A DNA stretch of 64,000 nucleotides from Pseudomonas sp. R4-35-07. GTDB lineage: Bacteria > Pseudomonadota > Gammaproteobacteria > Pseudomonadales > Pseudomonadaceae. The position numbers and the translations under genes are program-made. The stretch is from NCBI RefSeq assembly GCF_003852235.1, contig NZ_CP027732.1:4898001-4962000 (forward strand). The letters are read 5' to 3'. Below are positions 55,583 to 63,875 of the stretch, piece by piece. Each line of letters begins with the position of its first letter. Positions within the stretch are counted from its first letter, which is position 1. The notes beneath the pieces are model-generated. The model saw only the letters and a program-made list of their open reading frames with translations, ran no database searches and had not been told where the DNA came from.

Positions 55583-58393
55583 ATGAGCCTGCCTGCAGCA
55601 TTCCTGAGCGACGTCGCACAGCTGATTCCGAAGGATCGGCGTTTCGACGATCCACTTTCCACCCTCGCCTTCGGCACCGATGCCAGCTTTTACCGATTGA
55701 TCCCACAGTTGGTGATTCGGGTTGAGTCGGAAGACGAAGTCGTTACGCTGCTGCAACTGGCCCAGCGCGACCGCGTCCCCGTGACCTTCCGCGCGGCGGG
55801 CACCAGCTTGTCCGGCCAGGCCATCAGCGACTCGGTGCTGATCGTGCTGGGGGAGCAGTGGAATGACCGCGAAATACGCGGACATGGCACGCAGATCCGC
55901 CTGCAACCGGGCGTAATCGGCGCCCAGGCCAATGCCTGGCTTGCGCCCTTCGGGCGCAAGATCGGGCCGGACCCGGCGTCGATCAATGCCTGCAAAATTG
56001 GCGGCATCGTCGCTAACAACGCCAGTGGCATGTGCTGCGGTACGGCACAAAATACCTACCACACCCTGGCCGGTATGCGTCTGGTGTTGGCCGACGGCAG
56101 CCGCCTGGACACCGAAGACTCTGCCAGCGTCCAAGCCTTCCGCCAGACCCACGGCACGCTGCTCGAACGCCTGGCAACACTGGGCCGCGAAACGCGGGCA
56201 AATGCCGAACTTTGCGCAAAGATTCGCCACAAATACCGTCTGAAAAATACCACTGGCCTGTCGCTCAATGCCCTGGTGGATTTCGATGACCCGTTGGACA
56301 TCCTCAGCCATCTGCTGGTGGGCTCCGAGGGCACGCTGGGGTTTATCAGCGCGGTGACCTACGACACGGTGATCGATCACCCGAACAAAGCCTCGGCGCT
56401 GATCGTGTTCCCGGATGTCGAGACCTGCTGCAACGCGGTAACCGTGCTGAAAACCCAACCGGTCTCGGCGGTTGAACTGCTGGACCGGCGCAGCCTGCGC
56501 TCGGTACAGGACAAACCGGGTATGCCTGCGTTCGTACAGCATCTGTCGGACAATGCCTGCGCGCTGTTGATCGAATCCCGCGCCGCCTCCCCTTCATTAC
56601 TGCATGAACACATGGCGCTGATCATGGCCTCCCTCGCCTCGTTTCCGGTGGAGAAGCAGGTCGACTTCACCGAGGACCCGCTGGAAAACGCCCGGCTCTG
56701 GGCGATCCGCAAAGACACTTTTCCCGCCGTGGGCGCCGTGCGCAAAACCGGTACGACCGTCATCATAGAAGACGTCACCTTCCCGGTCGAACAACTGGCG
56801 ATTGGCGTTAACCGTTTGATCGAACTGTTCGACAAGCATCACTACGACGAGGCCATCCTTTTCGGACACGCGCTGGAAGGCAATCTGCATTTCGTCTTCA
56901 CTCAAGGCTTCAACAGCGCGGAAGAAATCGCACGCTATCAGGCGTTCATGGACGACGTTGCACAGCTGGTGGCGGTTGAATTCGGCGGCTCGCTGAAAGC
57001 CGAACACGGCACCGGTCGCAACATGGCGCCGTTTGTCGAGCTGGAATGGGGCAGCGATGCCTATCAACTGATGTGGCAGCTCAAGCGCCTGCTCGACCCC
57101 AACGGCATCCTTAACCCGGATGTGGTGCTCAGCGATGACCCGCAGATTCATCTCAAGCACCTCAAGCCCCTGCCCGCAGCCGACGAGCTTGTGGATAAGT
57201 GCATCGAATGCGGCTTCTGCGAGCCGGTGTGCCCGTCCAAAGGCCTGACCTTGAGCCCGCGCCAGCGCATTGTGATCTGGCGCGATATCCAGGCCAAACA
57301 ACGCGCCGGCGTCGACACCACCGAATTGGAAGCCGCCTACCACTACCAAGGCATCGACACCTGCGCCGCCACCGGGCTCTGCGCCCAACGCTGCCCTGTA
57401 GGCATCAATACCGGCGACCTGGTGAAAAAGCTGCGCAGCCGCGACGCCGACCGTACGAAAACCGCCGAATGGCTCGCCACCCATTTCGCCACCGCACTGC
57501 AAGGCGCGCGCTTTACCCTGCACGTCGCCAACGGCGCACGCATGCTGCTGGGAGCGCCGCGCCTGGCGAAGTTATCGGCCACCGTCACCCGGCTGTCCAA
57601 GGGACAGGTTCCACAATGGACCAACGCCATGCCGCAACCGGAAAAAGCCATTCGCTTCAGCCCGGCCGTTACCGACGAGCGACCACGGGTGGTGTACCTG
57701 GCGGCGTGCGTCTCACGCGCCATGGGCCCGGCGGCGGGGGATAAAGAGCAAATGTCGCTGTACGACAAAACCCGTGGCCTGCTGGAAAAAGCCGGTTACC
57801 AAGTGGTCTTTCCCGACCATCAGGACAACCTGTGCTGCGGCCAACCCTTCGCCTCCAAGGGTTATGCCGAACAGGCCGAACACAAGCGCCAGGAACTGAT
57901 CGGCGCCCTGCTCCACGCCAGCCGTGGCGGCCTCGACCCGATCTATTGCGACACCAGCCCGTGCACCCTGCGCCTGATGCAAGACCTGGGCGAGACACGC
58001 CTGGACCTCTACGACCCGGTACGCTTTATCCGCACCCACCTGATGGACCGCCTCGACTTCACGCCGCAGGAGGCGCCGATTGCCGTCCACGTGACCTGCA
58101 GCACCCAGCACCTGGGTGAAAGCCAGGCGCTGATCGACCTCGCCCGACGCTGCGCCAAAACCGTCGTCATCCCCGAAGGCATCCACTGCTGCGGTTTTGC
58201 CGGCGACAAAGGCTTTACCACGCCAGAACTCAACGCCCACGCACTGCGCACCCTCAAGGACGCGGTGCAACAGTGCAGCGAAGGCATCTCCACCAGCCGC
58301 ACCTGCGAGATCGGCCTGAGCCAGCACGGCGGCATTGATTATCACGGTTTGGTGTACCTCGTAGACCGCGTGACCCAGGCCCGCGCCCATTAG
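55583..58393 (+). CDS. dld: FAD/Fe-S D-lactate dehydrogenase (Dld-II type)
   Basis: 936 residues. An FAD_binding_4 domain (about 30-260, FRAAGTSLSGQAISDSVLIV), an FAD oxidase C-terminal domain (to about 530), a 4Fe-4S module (CIECGFCEPVCPSKG, then CAATGLCAQRCPVG) and two CCG domains (DNLCCGQPFASKG, IHCCGFAGDKG) follow in order. It is predicted to oxidise D-lactate to pyruvate at the inner membrane and pass electrons to quinone. GGAGG precedes the ATG. The lldP-lldD-dld order of other pseudomonads lacks lldD here. Confidence 0.93.
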   Translation: MSLPAAFLSDVAQLIPKDRRFDDPLSTLAFGTDASFYRLIPQLVIRVESEDEVVTLLQLAQRDRVPVTFRAAGTSLSGQAISDSVLIVLGEQWNDREIRGHGTQIRLQPGVIGAQANAWLAPFGRKIGPDPASINACKIGGIVANNASGMCCGTAQNTYHTLAGMRLVLADGSRLDTEDSASVQAFRQTHGTLLERLATLGRETRANAELCAKIRHKYRLKNTTGLSLNALVDFDDPLDILSHLLVGSEGTLGFISAVTYDTVIDHPNKASALIVFPDVETCCNAVTVLKTQPVSAVELLDRRSLRSVQDKPGMPAFVQHLSDNACALLIESRAASPSLLHEHMALIMASLASFPVEKQVDFTEDPLENARLWAIRKDTFPAVGAVRKTGTTVIIEDVTFPVEQLAIGVNRLIELFDKHHYDEAILFGHALEGNLHFVFTQGFNSAEEIARYQAFMDDVAQLVAVEFGGSLKAEHGTGRNMAPFVELEWGSDAYQLMWQLKRLLDPNGILNPDVVLSDDPQIHLKHLKPLPAADELVDKCIECGFCEPVCPSKGLTLSPRQRIVIWRDIQAKQRAGVDTTELEAAYHYQGIDTCAATGLCAQRCPVGINTGDLVKKLRSRDADRTKTAEWLATHFATALQGARFTLHVANGARMLLGAPRLAKLSATVTRLSKGQVPQWTNAMPQPEKAIRFSPAVTDERPRVVYLAACVSRAMGPAAGDKEQMSLYDKTRGLLEKAGYQVVFPDHQDNLCCGQPFASKGYAEQAEHKRQELIGALLHASRGGLDPIYCDTSPCTLRLMQDLGETRLDLYDPVRFIRTHLMDRLDFTPQEAPIAVHVTCSTQHLGESQALIDLARRCAKTVVIPEGIHCCGFAGDKGFTTPELNAHALRTLKDAVQQCSEGISTSRTCEIGLSQHGGIDYHGLVYLVDRVTQARAH

Positions 58394-58530
58394 GCCTGCA
58401 AAAAAACCGAACCCCTACGCGCCGGCGTAGTCATCTGCATAGGCCTCGACAAACGAGGCTCATCCGTGATGTCGCTGGCAGGCCCCCAACGCCAGCAGCG
58501 TCGAGCCCCAATTGTGCAAGGAGATACCCT
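58394..58530. other. Gap upstream of the small secreted protein gene
   Basis: 137 bases with two short palindromes (CTACGCGCCGGCGTAG, and GCCTCG/CGAGGC around 58443-58459) and an AAGGAGA ribosome binding site for the next gene. No promoter could be assigned with confidence. Confidence 0.4.
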
Positions 58531-58809
58531 ATGAAGCGTTCCGCTCTTGCTGGCTTGTTCATTACCGCTGCGATGCTGGCATCCCCTGTTTTTGCGGCCG
58601 GTGAGCCTGACCTGTGCAAAATCAACCTGGACAAAATCAACAACGGTAAAGCGCTGCTCGCCACCGACACCAGTGGCAAAAGCGGCGAGATAGACACTGC
58701 GGTCTCCCAAGCCAAAGCGGCGCACGCTGCTGGTGATGACAAGAAGTGCATCGAAATCACCTCCAAGGCCCTGCAAGACCTGCAGAACGGCGACAAAGGC
58801 GGTCAGTAA
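58531..58809 (+). CDS. Small secreted protein of unknown function
   Basis: 92 residues. A signal peptide (about 1-22, cleavage after VFA) is followed by a 70-residue mature, mostly helical part with two cysteines (in LCKINLDK and KKCIEIT) that could form one disulfide. The family is not recognised by me; similar small periplasmic proteins occur in Pseudomonas. It has its own ribosome binding site (AAGGAGA) and terminator, so it is a separate transcription unit between dld and ssrA. Confidence 0.8.
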   Translation: MKRSALAGLFITAAMLASPVFAAGEPDLCKINLDKINNGKALLATDTSGKSGEIDTAVSQAKAAHAAGDDKKCIEITSKALQDLQNGDKGGQ

Positions 58810-58816
58810 GCGATAG

Positions 58817-58839
58817 GGCCGACCTTCGGGTTGGCCTTT
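58817..58839 (+). terminator. Terminator of the small secreted protein gene
   Basis: GGCCGACC pairs with GGTTGGCC (one G:U) on a TTCG tetraloop, followed by TTTC. Confidence 0.75.
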
Positions 58840-58902
58840 CGTGAAGGTTTGGCGTACACTACACAAGCTTGTCATTCACTAGAAACAACGAGTTACAAGC
58901 AC

Positions 58903-59299
58903 GGGGCCGTTTAGGATTCGACGCCGGTCGCGAAACTTTAGGTGCATGCCGAGTTGGTAACAGAACTCGTAAATCCACTGTTGCAACTTCTTATAGTTGC
59001 CAATGACGAAAACTACGGCCAGGAATTCGCTCTCGCTGCGTAAGCAGCCTTAGCCCTGAGCTTCTGGTACCTTCGGGTCCAGCAATCACCAGGGGATGTC
59101 TGTAAACCCAAAGTGATTGTCATATAGAACAGAATCGCCGTGCAGTACGTTGTGGACGAAGCGGCTAAAACTTACACAACTCGCCCAAAGCACCCTGCCC
59201 TTCGGGTCGCTGAGGGTTAACTTAATAGAAACGGCTACGCATGTAGTACCGACAGCGGAGTACTGGCGGACGGGGGTTCAAATCCCCCCGGCTCCACCA
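58903..59299 (+). ncRNA. ssrA: Transfer-messenger RNA (tmRNA)
   Basis: 397 bases. The tRNA-like ends are GGGGCCGTTTAGGATTCGAC and GGTTCAAATCCCCCCGGCTC with encoded CCA. The tag reading frame runs 58999-59043, with resume codon GCC, and reads ANDENYGQEFALAA followed by TAA. Upstream AGUUGCC-type context and downstream pseudoknots are as expected. With SmpB it frees stalled ribosomes and marks the products for proteolysis. The 3' end is the attachment site of a genomic island. Confidence 0.98.
59275..59299. other. Presumed attL of the genomic island
   Basis: The 3' terminal tmRNA segment ending GGCTCCACCA is the usual integration target of P4-type integrases; an integrase gene starts 186 bases downstream. 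A second copy should exist at the far end of the island, outside the window. The exact core limits cannot be fixed from one copy. Confidence 0.65.
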
Positions 59300-59310
59300 T
59301 TTGATCAACT

Positions 59311-59336
59311 AAAGACGTCCATGGACGTCTTTTTTT
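59311..59336 (+). terminator. Terminator downstream of ssrA
   Basis: AAAGACGTCC/GGACGTCTTT (AAGACGTCCATGGACGTCTT is fully palindromic) followed by a run of T. It lies beyond the presumed attachment site, so it may belong to the island end rather than the original ssrA. Confidence 0.85.
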
Positions 59337-59412
59337 GTGCCTTAAATCCAGTAAATACTAGGGTTTCAGCGCTTATGGGAGCTTTGGAGAGTTTCTGAAT
59401 TCCAGCCGCTTT

Positions 59413-59461
59413 GGTATCCCAGGTGGTATCCCGGACTGCCAAATGCTATTTTCAGGATACC
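59413..59461. repeat. GGTATCC repeats upstream of the integrase gene
   Basis: GGTATCCC at 59413-59420 and again at 59425-59432, and the inverted GGATACC at 59455-59461. They lie between the ssrA terminator and the integrase start and may be arm-type integrase or excisionase sites, or an operator. Confidence 0.5.
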
Positions 59462-59484
59462 AAAACGGTGCTGGAGGTAGCCCT

Positions 59485-60741
59485 ATGCCTACTAACGCAA
59501 CCCGCCTCTCCGATCGCCAGCTCAAGGCAGTCAAGGCAACCGGTAAAGATTTCGTCCTCAGCGACGGTGATGGCTTACAGCTTCGAGTACGTGCGAGCGG
59601 CTCAATGATGTGGAATTTTAATTACCGCGAGCCCCTGACCAGAAGCCGTATCAATATGGCGCTTGGTCCATACCCCGACCTTTCGCTAGCCAACGCCCGA
59701 AAGAAAGCCGCAGAGGCGCGTGAGCTGCTCGCTTTAGGCACTGATCCCAAAACCCAGCGTGATGAGGTAAGGCAAGCCAAACTTGCTGAGACTGAACACA
59801 CTTTCGAGAAGGTGGCCACCGCCTGGTTCGAGCTAAAGAAAGACTCCGTAACCAAAGCCTACGCCGAAGACATTTGGAGATCGCTGACACTCCATGTTTT
59901 CCCAAGCATGAAAACCACGCCGCTCTCTCAAATCACTGCTCCGATGGTTATTAAAATCCTTCGCCCAATCGAGGCCAAAGGGAGCCTCGAAACTGTGAAA
60001 CGATTGAGTCAGCGACTCAACGAGATCATGACCTATGGGGTCAACTCCGGGCTGATATTTGCGAACCCCCTCAATGGCATTCGGGCGGTGTTCAAGAAAC
60101 CCAAGAAAGAGAACATGGCTGCGCTACCACCTGAGGAGCTTCCCGAGCTCATGATGGAAATCGCGAATGCCAGCATCAAACGCACGACCCGCTGCCTGAT
60201 CGAATGGCAGTTGCACACGATGACCCGCCCTGCCGAAGCAGCCACCACACGATGGGCAGATATCGACTTCGACAAACGCATTTGGACCATTCCGCCAGAG
60301 CGCATGAAAAAGCGTCGGCCGCACACAATCCCTCTTACCGATCAGGCACTTTCGTTACTGGAGACACTCAAGCAACTCAGCGGTAACAGAGAGTACGTGT
60401 TCCCCTCAGATAGAAACCCCCGCACCCATGCCAATAGCCAGACCGCCAACATGGCGTTGAAGCGCATGGGCTTTCAGGACCGTCTAGTCAGCCACGGCTT
60501 GCGCTCGATGGCGAGCACCATCCTGAATGAGCATGGCTGGGATCCGGAGCTGATCGAGGTCGCACTGGCGCATGTCGACAAGGACGAAGTTCGTAGCGCC
60601 TACAACCGGACGGATTACATCGAACGCCGGCGTCCGATGATGGCTTGGTGGAGTGAACATATCCAGAAGGCGGCCACCGGCAGCCTGTCGGCATCGGCCA
60701 TCAATCAAACCAGAGATCGCAACGTCGTACCGATTCGCTGA
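59485..60741 (+). CDS. P4-type tyrosine integrase
   Basis: 418 residues. An N-terminal arm-binding DUF4102-like domain (about 5-95), a core-binding SAM-like domain (105-200) and a tyrosine recombinase catalytic domain follow. The catalytic residues are Arg248 (TMTRPAE), His337 and Arg340 (SHGLR), His363 (LAHVD) and Tyr373 (AYNRTDY). It catalyses island integration and excision at ssrA. GGAGGT precedes ATG 59485; the longer frame upstream lacks this signal. The gene appears intact. Confidence 0.96.
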   Translation: MPTNATRLSDRQLKAVKATGKDFVLSDGDGLQLRVRASGSMMWNFNYREPLTRSRINMALGPYPDLSLANARKKAAEARELLALGTDPKTQRDEVRQAKLAETEHTFEKVATAWFELKKDSVTKAYAEDIWRSLTLHVFPSMKTTPLSQITAPMVIKILRPIEAKGSLETVKRLSQRLNEIMTYGVNSGLIFANPLNGIRAVFKKPKKENMAALPPEELPELMMEIANASIKRTTRCLIEWQLHTMTRPAEAATTRWADIDFDKRIWTIPPERMKKRRPHTIPLTDQALSLLETLKQLSGNREYVFPSDRNPRTHANSQTANMALKRMGFQDRLVSHGLRSMASTILNEHGWDPELIEVALAHVDKDEVRSAYNRTDYIERRRPMMAWWSEHIQKAATGSLSASAINQTRDRNVVPIR

Positions 60742-60847
60742 ACATCCAAAAGGTACGCGCCACCGACTACGATCCGTGTCGTGTAGTAGGGCGAAAGGAG
60801 TGACGACAATCGCTAGATCTCTGGTATGCCTGCGCCTCTTCAGCCAA

Positions 60848-60890
60848 GCCCCTGAGTATGGGAAGGCTCCGCATTCCCATACTCAGGGGC
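60848..60890. repeat. 17-base perfect inverted repeat between the convergent recombinase genes
   Basis: 60848-60864 pairs with 60874-60890 around a nine-base spacer (core CCCCTGAGTATGGGAA). It has no T-run on either side. It could be a bidirectional terminator for the convergent genes or a recombination site. Confidence 0.7.
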
Positions 60891-60907
60891 TCACGCTTAA
60901 AGGTCTA

Positions 60908-61177
60908 TCAGGCAACCACGACTTTTGCCTTTCTGCGGCGGATCAACCCTGCTGTTAAGTCGTAGTAGTAGACGGTAGCTGGAGCTGAGCATCGCAGGTA
61001 GTGCTCCAGAAACCATCTCACGTGCTTTTCTCTCCAGGACCAGGGAGTCGCGCAACCCCAGCGCTCACGAATCACCTCGTGCATCCTCTCTGCTTGCCTG
61101 ATGTGCCGCTGCCGCGTGGCATGTGCACCTTTGAGCACGGGGCGCAGAAACAACGCTATGTCGAACTCGGACGTCAT
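60908..61177 (-). CDS. 89-residue protein resembling an integrase core-binding domain
   Basis: 89 residues. The mostly helical sequence (RQRHIRQAERMHEVIRERWG, WREKHVRWFLEHYLRCS, VYYYDLTAGLIRRRKA) resembles the SAM-like DNA-binding domain of tyrosine recombinases, with no catalytic part. Its ATG overlaps the stop of the upstream recombinase by four bases, so the two are made together. It may be an accessory DNA-binding subunit or directionality factor; both are inference. Confidence 0.7.
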   Translation of the reverse strand: MTSEFDIALFLRPVLKGAHATRQRHIRQAERMHEVIRERWGCATPWSWREKHVRWFLEHYLRCSAPATVYYYDLTAGLIRRRKAKVVVA

Positions 61178-62154
61178 CGCCGACCTCCGATGTAGGCACT
61201 CACCACATCGATGCGGTTATGTCCCAATTCGTGGCTGATCTGCTGTCGTGCACGCAGATCAAGCTCTCGATCTTCTCGATGAACACGACCGCCATTGACG
61301 GGTGTATTCAAGCCAGTCAGTTGCTCATAACGCTCACAGGCGTAAGCCGCCCGCAACTCATGAAAGCCTCTCAATCCATGCTCATGCAAGATGCCCCGTG
61401 CCGGTCGCACAACTGACTGTATAAACTCTTTGTAGCTCTCGTTGGGGGCCAACAGGTTCCGACTGCGACTGGGTGAAGCCTCCCAGGCCCTATCCAAGGT
61501 GCCACGGATTTGATCGGTGACCGCGATCCAACGCGGCGCTGATGAGCCTGACCGACCACCTTTGGTTCCATCCTGGATGTTGATCTTGCCCAGTTGCCGA
61601 GCCTCACGTTGCAGTCGGGGCAGATCCGCCAGGATCGCCTCACGCAAGCGCATACCAGTATCCCGGGCCAGATGCACAATTGCGGCAACACGCTGCTGAC
61701 CTCGCTCTGACAGTGCCCGTGCGATCAACTCGACCTGCACACGGTCTTGGCCTTGCGGGGGCTCACTACGCACGCTTGAGCGCTGCAAGCCCAGCGCCTT
61801 GCTCGGACTGGGGATTTTGACGTACTGATCACCGCGCAGCGCGGCCATCGTTCGGTTGACGCTGGACAGGCGGTTCTGCGCGGTGGCGATGCCGACGTTG
61901 CCCTGATCAACCTGCTCCCGCATGTGAGTGGCGTACCGCATGAGGATCTCGCGGCCGATCTGTCGCGCGTCATTGAGCCTCGGGCCTTCCTCGGAACGAC
62001 ACCAACGCACAAAGGCCTGCCAGCGATCGCTATGGGCTTTGACGGTAGCAAAATGGCCGTCGCCAAATAGATCTTTCAAGGCTTGCGGTCCGGCATAGCT
62101 GAGCTGGCGACCGAAGCCGAAATTGCGCCCAAATCGCTTACCAACCCGAGCCAT
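61174..62154 (-). CDS. Second tyrosine recombinase, Integrase_1-like family
   Basis: 326 residues from ATG 62154, which has AGGAAAAG upstream. A SAM-like N-terminal region (about 30-115) and a catalytic domain are seen. Catalytic residues: Arg169 (GMRLREA), His265 and Arg268 (FHELRAAYA), His312 (LGHNR) and Tyr321 (SAYIGG). The spacing and motifs resemble the PF12835-type integrase domain proteins of Pseudomonas islands, not the P4 type at 59.5 kb. The upstream part of the frame (to 62187) overlaps the preceding gene and is an alternative start. Confidence 0.88.
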   Translation of the reverse strand: MARVGKRFGRNFGFGRQLSYAGPQALKDLFGDGHFATVKAHSDRWQAFVRWCRSEEGPRLNDARQIGREILMRYATHMREQVDQGNVGIATAQNRLSSVNRTMAALRGDQYVKIPSPSKALGLQRSSVRSEPPQGQDRVQVELIARALSERGQQRVAAIVHLARDTGMRLREAILADLPRLQREARQLGKINIQDGTKGGRSGSSAPRWIAVTDQIRGTLDRAWEASPSRSRNLLAPNESYKEFIQSVVRPARGILHEHGLRGFHELRAAYACERYEQLTGLNTPVNGGRVHREDRELDLRARQQISHELGHNRIDVVSAYIGGRR

Positions 62155-62491
62155 TTTTCTTTTCCTGATCGACTGCAGCGAGATCATGCAAAAGGGCTCG
62201 CCAGTGCGCGTTCACGATGGGGATCTGAGCCCAATCGGTCGGGCGAAAACACAGCGTGTTGTCGGCGACGTAAAGATGTGCGCCCTCCTCTTTCAACCAC
62301 TGAATGATGGCGGTCGTCGAGGTGATAGTTTTACGGACGGTGGCGACATCGGCGACAGCGGCGACAACCCTTGCTCTGCCTGGCTTTGAGTGTGGCGACA
62401 ACGTGGCGACAGTAGCGGCGACAAATCGCGCTTTCGGCTCCTTTTGGCGCTGAGCGAGATGGTTGCGTAGCGCTTCATCAAGATTAAACAT
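62138..62491 (-). CDS. 117-residue protein of unknown function
   Basis: 117 residues. The first 50 are Ala/Arg/Val-rich; the second half (TTAIIQWLKEEGAHLYVADNTLCFRP, VNAHWRALLHDLAA) looks like a compact alpha/beta or winged-helix unit. I do not recognise the family. It overlaps the upstream DUF3987 gene by eight bases and the downstream recombinase by 17, so it is real by context and made in step with both. Confidence 0.7.
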   Translation of the reverse strand: MFNLDEALRNHLAQRQKEPKARFVAATVATLSPHSKPGRARVVAAVADVATVRKTITSTTAIIQWLKEEGAHLYVADNTLCFRPTDWAQIPIVNAHWRALLHDLAAVDQEKKNGSGW

Positions 62492-63875
62492 GGCGCACCT
62501 CGAAGGTGTGGCCGTCGGTGATCAACCACTGATGATCAAGCAACTCGACTAAAAGCTTGGTGGCATGGCGACTGCTCTTACGAGCAAAGCGGGGCCCGTT
62601 GCGGTTCAGGTCTCGAATACTAAAGCGCTTCCAATCTTTGACCTGCAGCCAGCGCAACAGCCGGTCCGCCTCCTCCTTAACTCGACACACTGGCTCCTGC
62701 TCAGTCAGACGCTGGATCTCGGTGAGGTAGTAACCGACTAAGGCCGAGGCCCGTTGGATATGGTCGACCTCCACGACGCTGCTCTCCTCCACAACTGCAA
62801 GAATGCCGGCGACGCGCAGCAGGTTATCGGCGGCCTTCGATCCGCTAGGCCGTACGCTGGCCAGCTCGCCAAACTCACCCAGTTGGGCTTCGATGGCATC
62901 ATGCAGATCAATCCAGCGACGACGAGCCAGTGGACTGAGGCTCAGCGGTGATAGACGCAAGGCACCGCCAGCGGAAAGTGACCAAGGCTGATAAAACAGA
63001 GCCGAAAGGCGGTGATGATAGCGCTTGAGGGCGGCATCTTTGGACAAGTCGACAGCCTGGTAGCTACGTTGCCCGGCTACACTGGTGGGCCAGGTCATCA
63101 GGCAGCGGCCGAGAATGCCTTGCCCTTGCAGCAACGGGTCACTGAGTAACTGCATGGCTAAATATGGTTGCAGCATCAGATGCAGGCTCAAGCGCCGGTC
63201 GTAGGCTCGCAAGCTTTCACCAACCATGGAGCGCGCGCGATCTATCGGGCTACCGTCCCAGAGTGACGACAAGGTTGTGACCGCCTTCAAACGGTTATCC
63301 CGACTCATGGTGCTGCTGCCGAGGAATTGTCCGCCCTCGTCACAGAACAGGCCCATGCTCGGCAAGTCATGACAGAGCCCCTTGATCAGGGCCTCGATAG
63401 TCGGGTCTGTGGTTATCAGCCTAGGGGCTGAAGGCTCTGCTTCGAGCGGCACCCCGTTCGTGGACTCAGGATCGGCAGGGTTGATACGCTGCGCCTGCCG
63501 TTGTGCGGCACGGTGCTGTGCAAGCTGTTCGCGGTAACGCTGCCACTGCTCACGCTCCCATTGCCGTGCTGGCAATAATGCACATCGATCTGCTGCCGTT
63601 TTGCGATCGCCGGACGCGGCCACCGTGATCAGGTACAGCGACAGCGGATAATTTCTTCCGTCGAGCTGTAAGCCCGCATGACCTTGAGTGGCCAGTGCCG
63701 AGGCAGCCAACACCGATTGCGCGGCCAGTGCCTGAGGCACGCCGATGACCTCGGCCATGCGCTCCACCGCAGGCCCAAGAATCCCACCCAGTGCCTGCAC
63801 CGGATAAAGCTGGGCCACAGGATTCGACTCAATCAGCGGACGTGGTAGTTCAAGCTTCGGATCTAACTGCTGCAT
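62484..63875 (-). CDS. DUF3987 (YfjI-like) predicted ATPase
   Basis: 463 residues. A modified P-loop ASGDRKT (87-93, Lys92) and a Walker-B-like LFCDEGGQ (Asp179, Glu180) are typical of DUF3987/YfjI proteins of prophages, P4-like satellites and islands, which are probably primase/helicase-like. An insertion rich in Gln/Arg/Ala (about 105-150) separates the two. The C-terminal 80 residues look like a winged helix (KDWKRFSIRDLNRNGPRFAR). It is the first gene of the four-gene minus-strand unit; 125 bases upstream to the window edge show no gene. Confidence 0.85.
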   Translation of the reverse strand: MQQLDPKLELPRPLIESNPVAQLYPVQALGGILGPAVERMAEVIGVPQALAAQSVLAASALATQGHAGLQLDGRNYPLSLYLITVAASGDRKTAADRCALLPARQWEREQWQRYREQLAQHRAAQRQAQRINPADPESTNGVPLEAEPSAPRLITTDPTIEALIKGLCHDLPSMGLFCDEGGQFLGSSTMSRDNRLKAVTTLSSLWDGSPIDRARSMVGESLRAYDRRLSLHLMLQPYLAMQLLSDPLLQGQGILGRCLMTWPTSVAGQRSYQAVDLSKDAALKRYHHRLSALFYQPWSLSAGGALRLSPLSLSPLARRRWIDLHDAIEAQLGEFGELASVRPSGSKAADNLLRVAGILAVVEESSVVEVDHIQRASALVGYYLTEIQRLTEQEPVCRVKEEADRLLRWLQVKDWKRFSIRDLNRNGPRFARKSSRHATKLLVELLDHQWLITDGHTFEVRHV

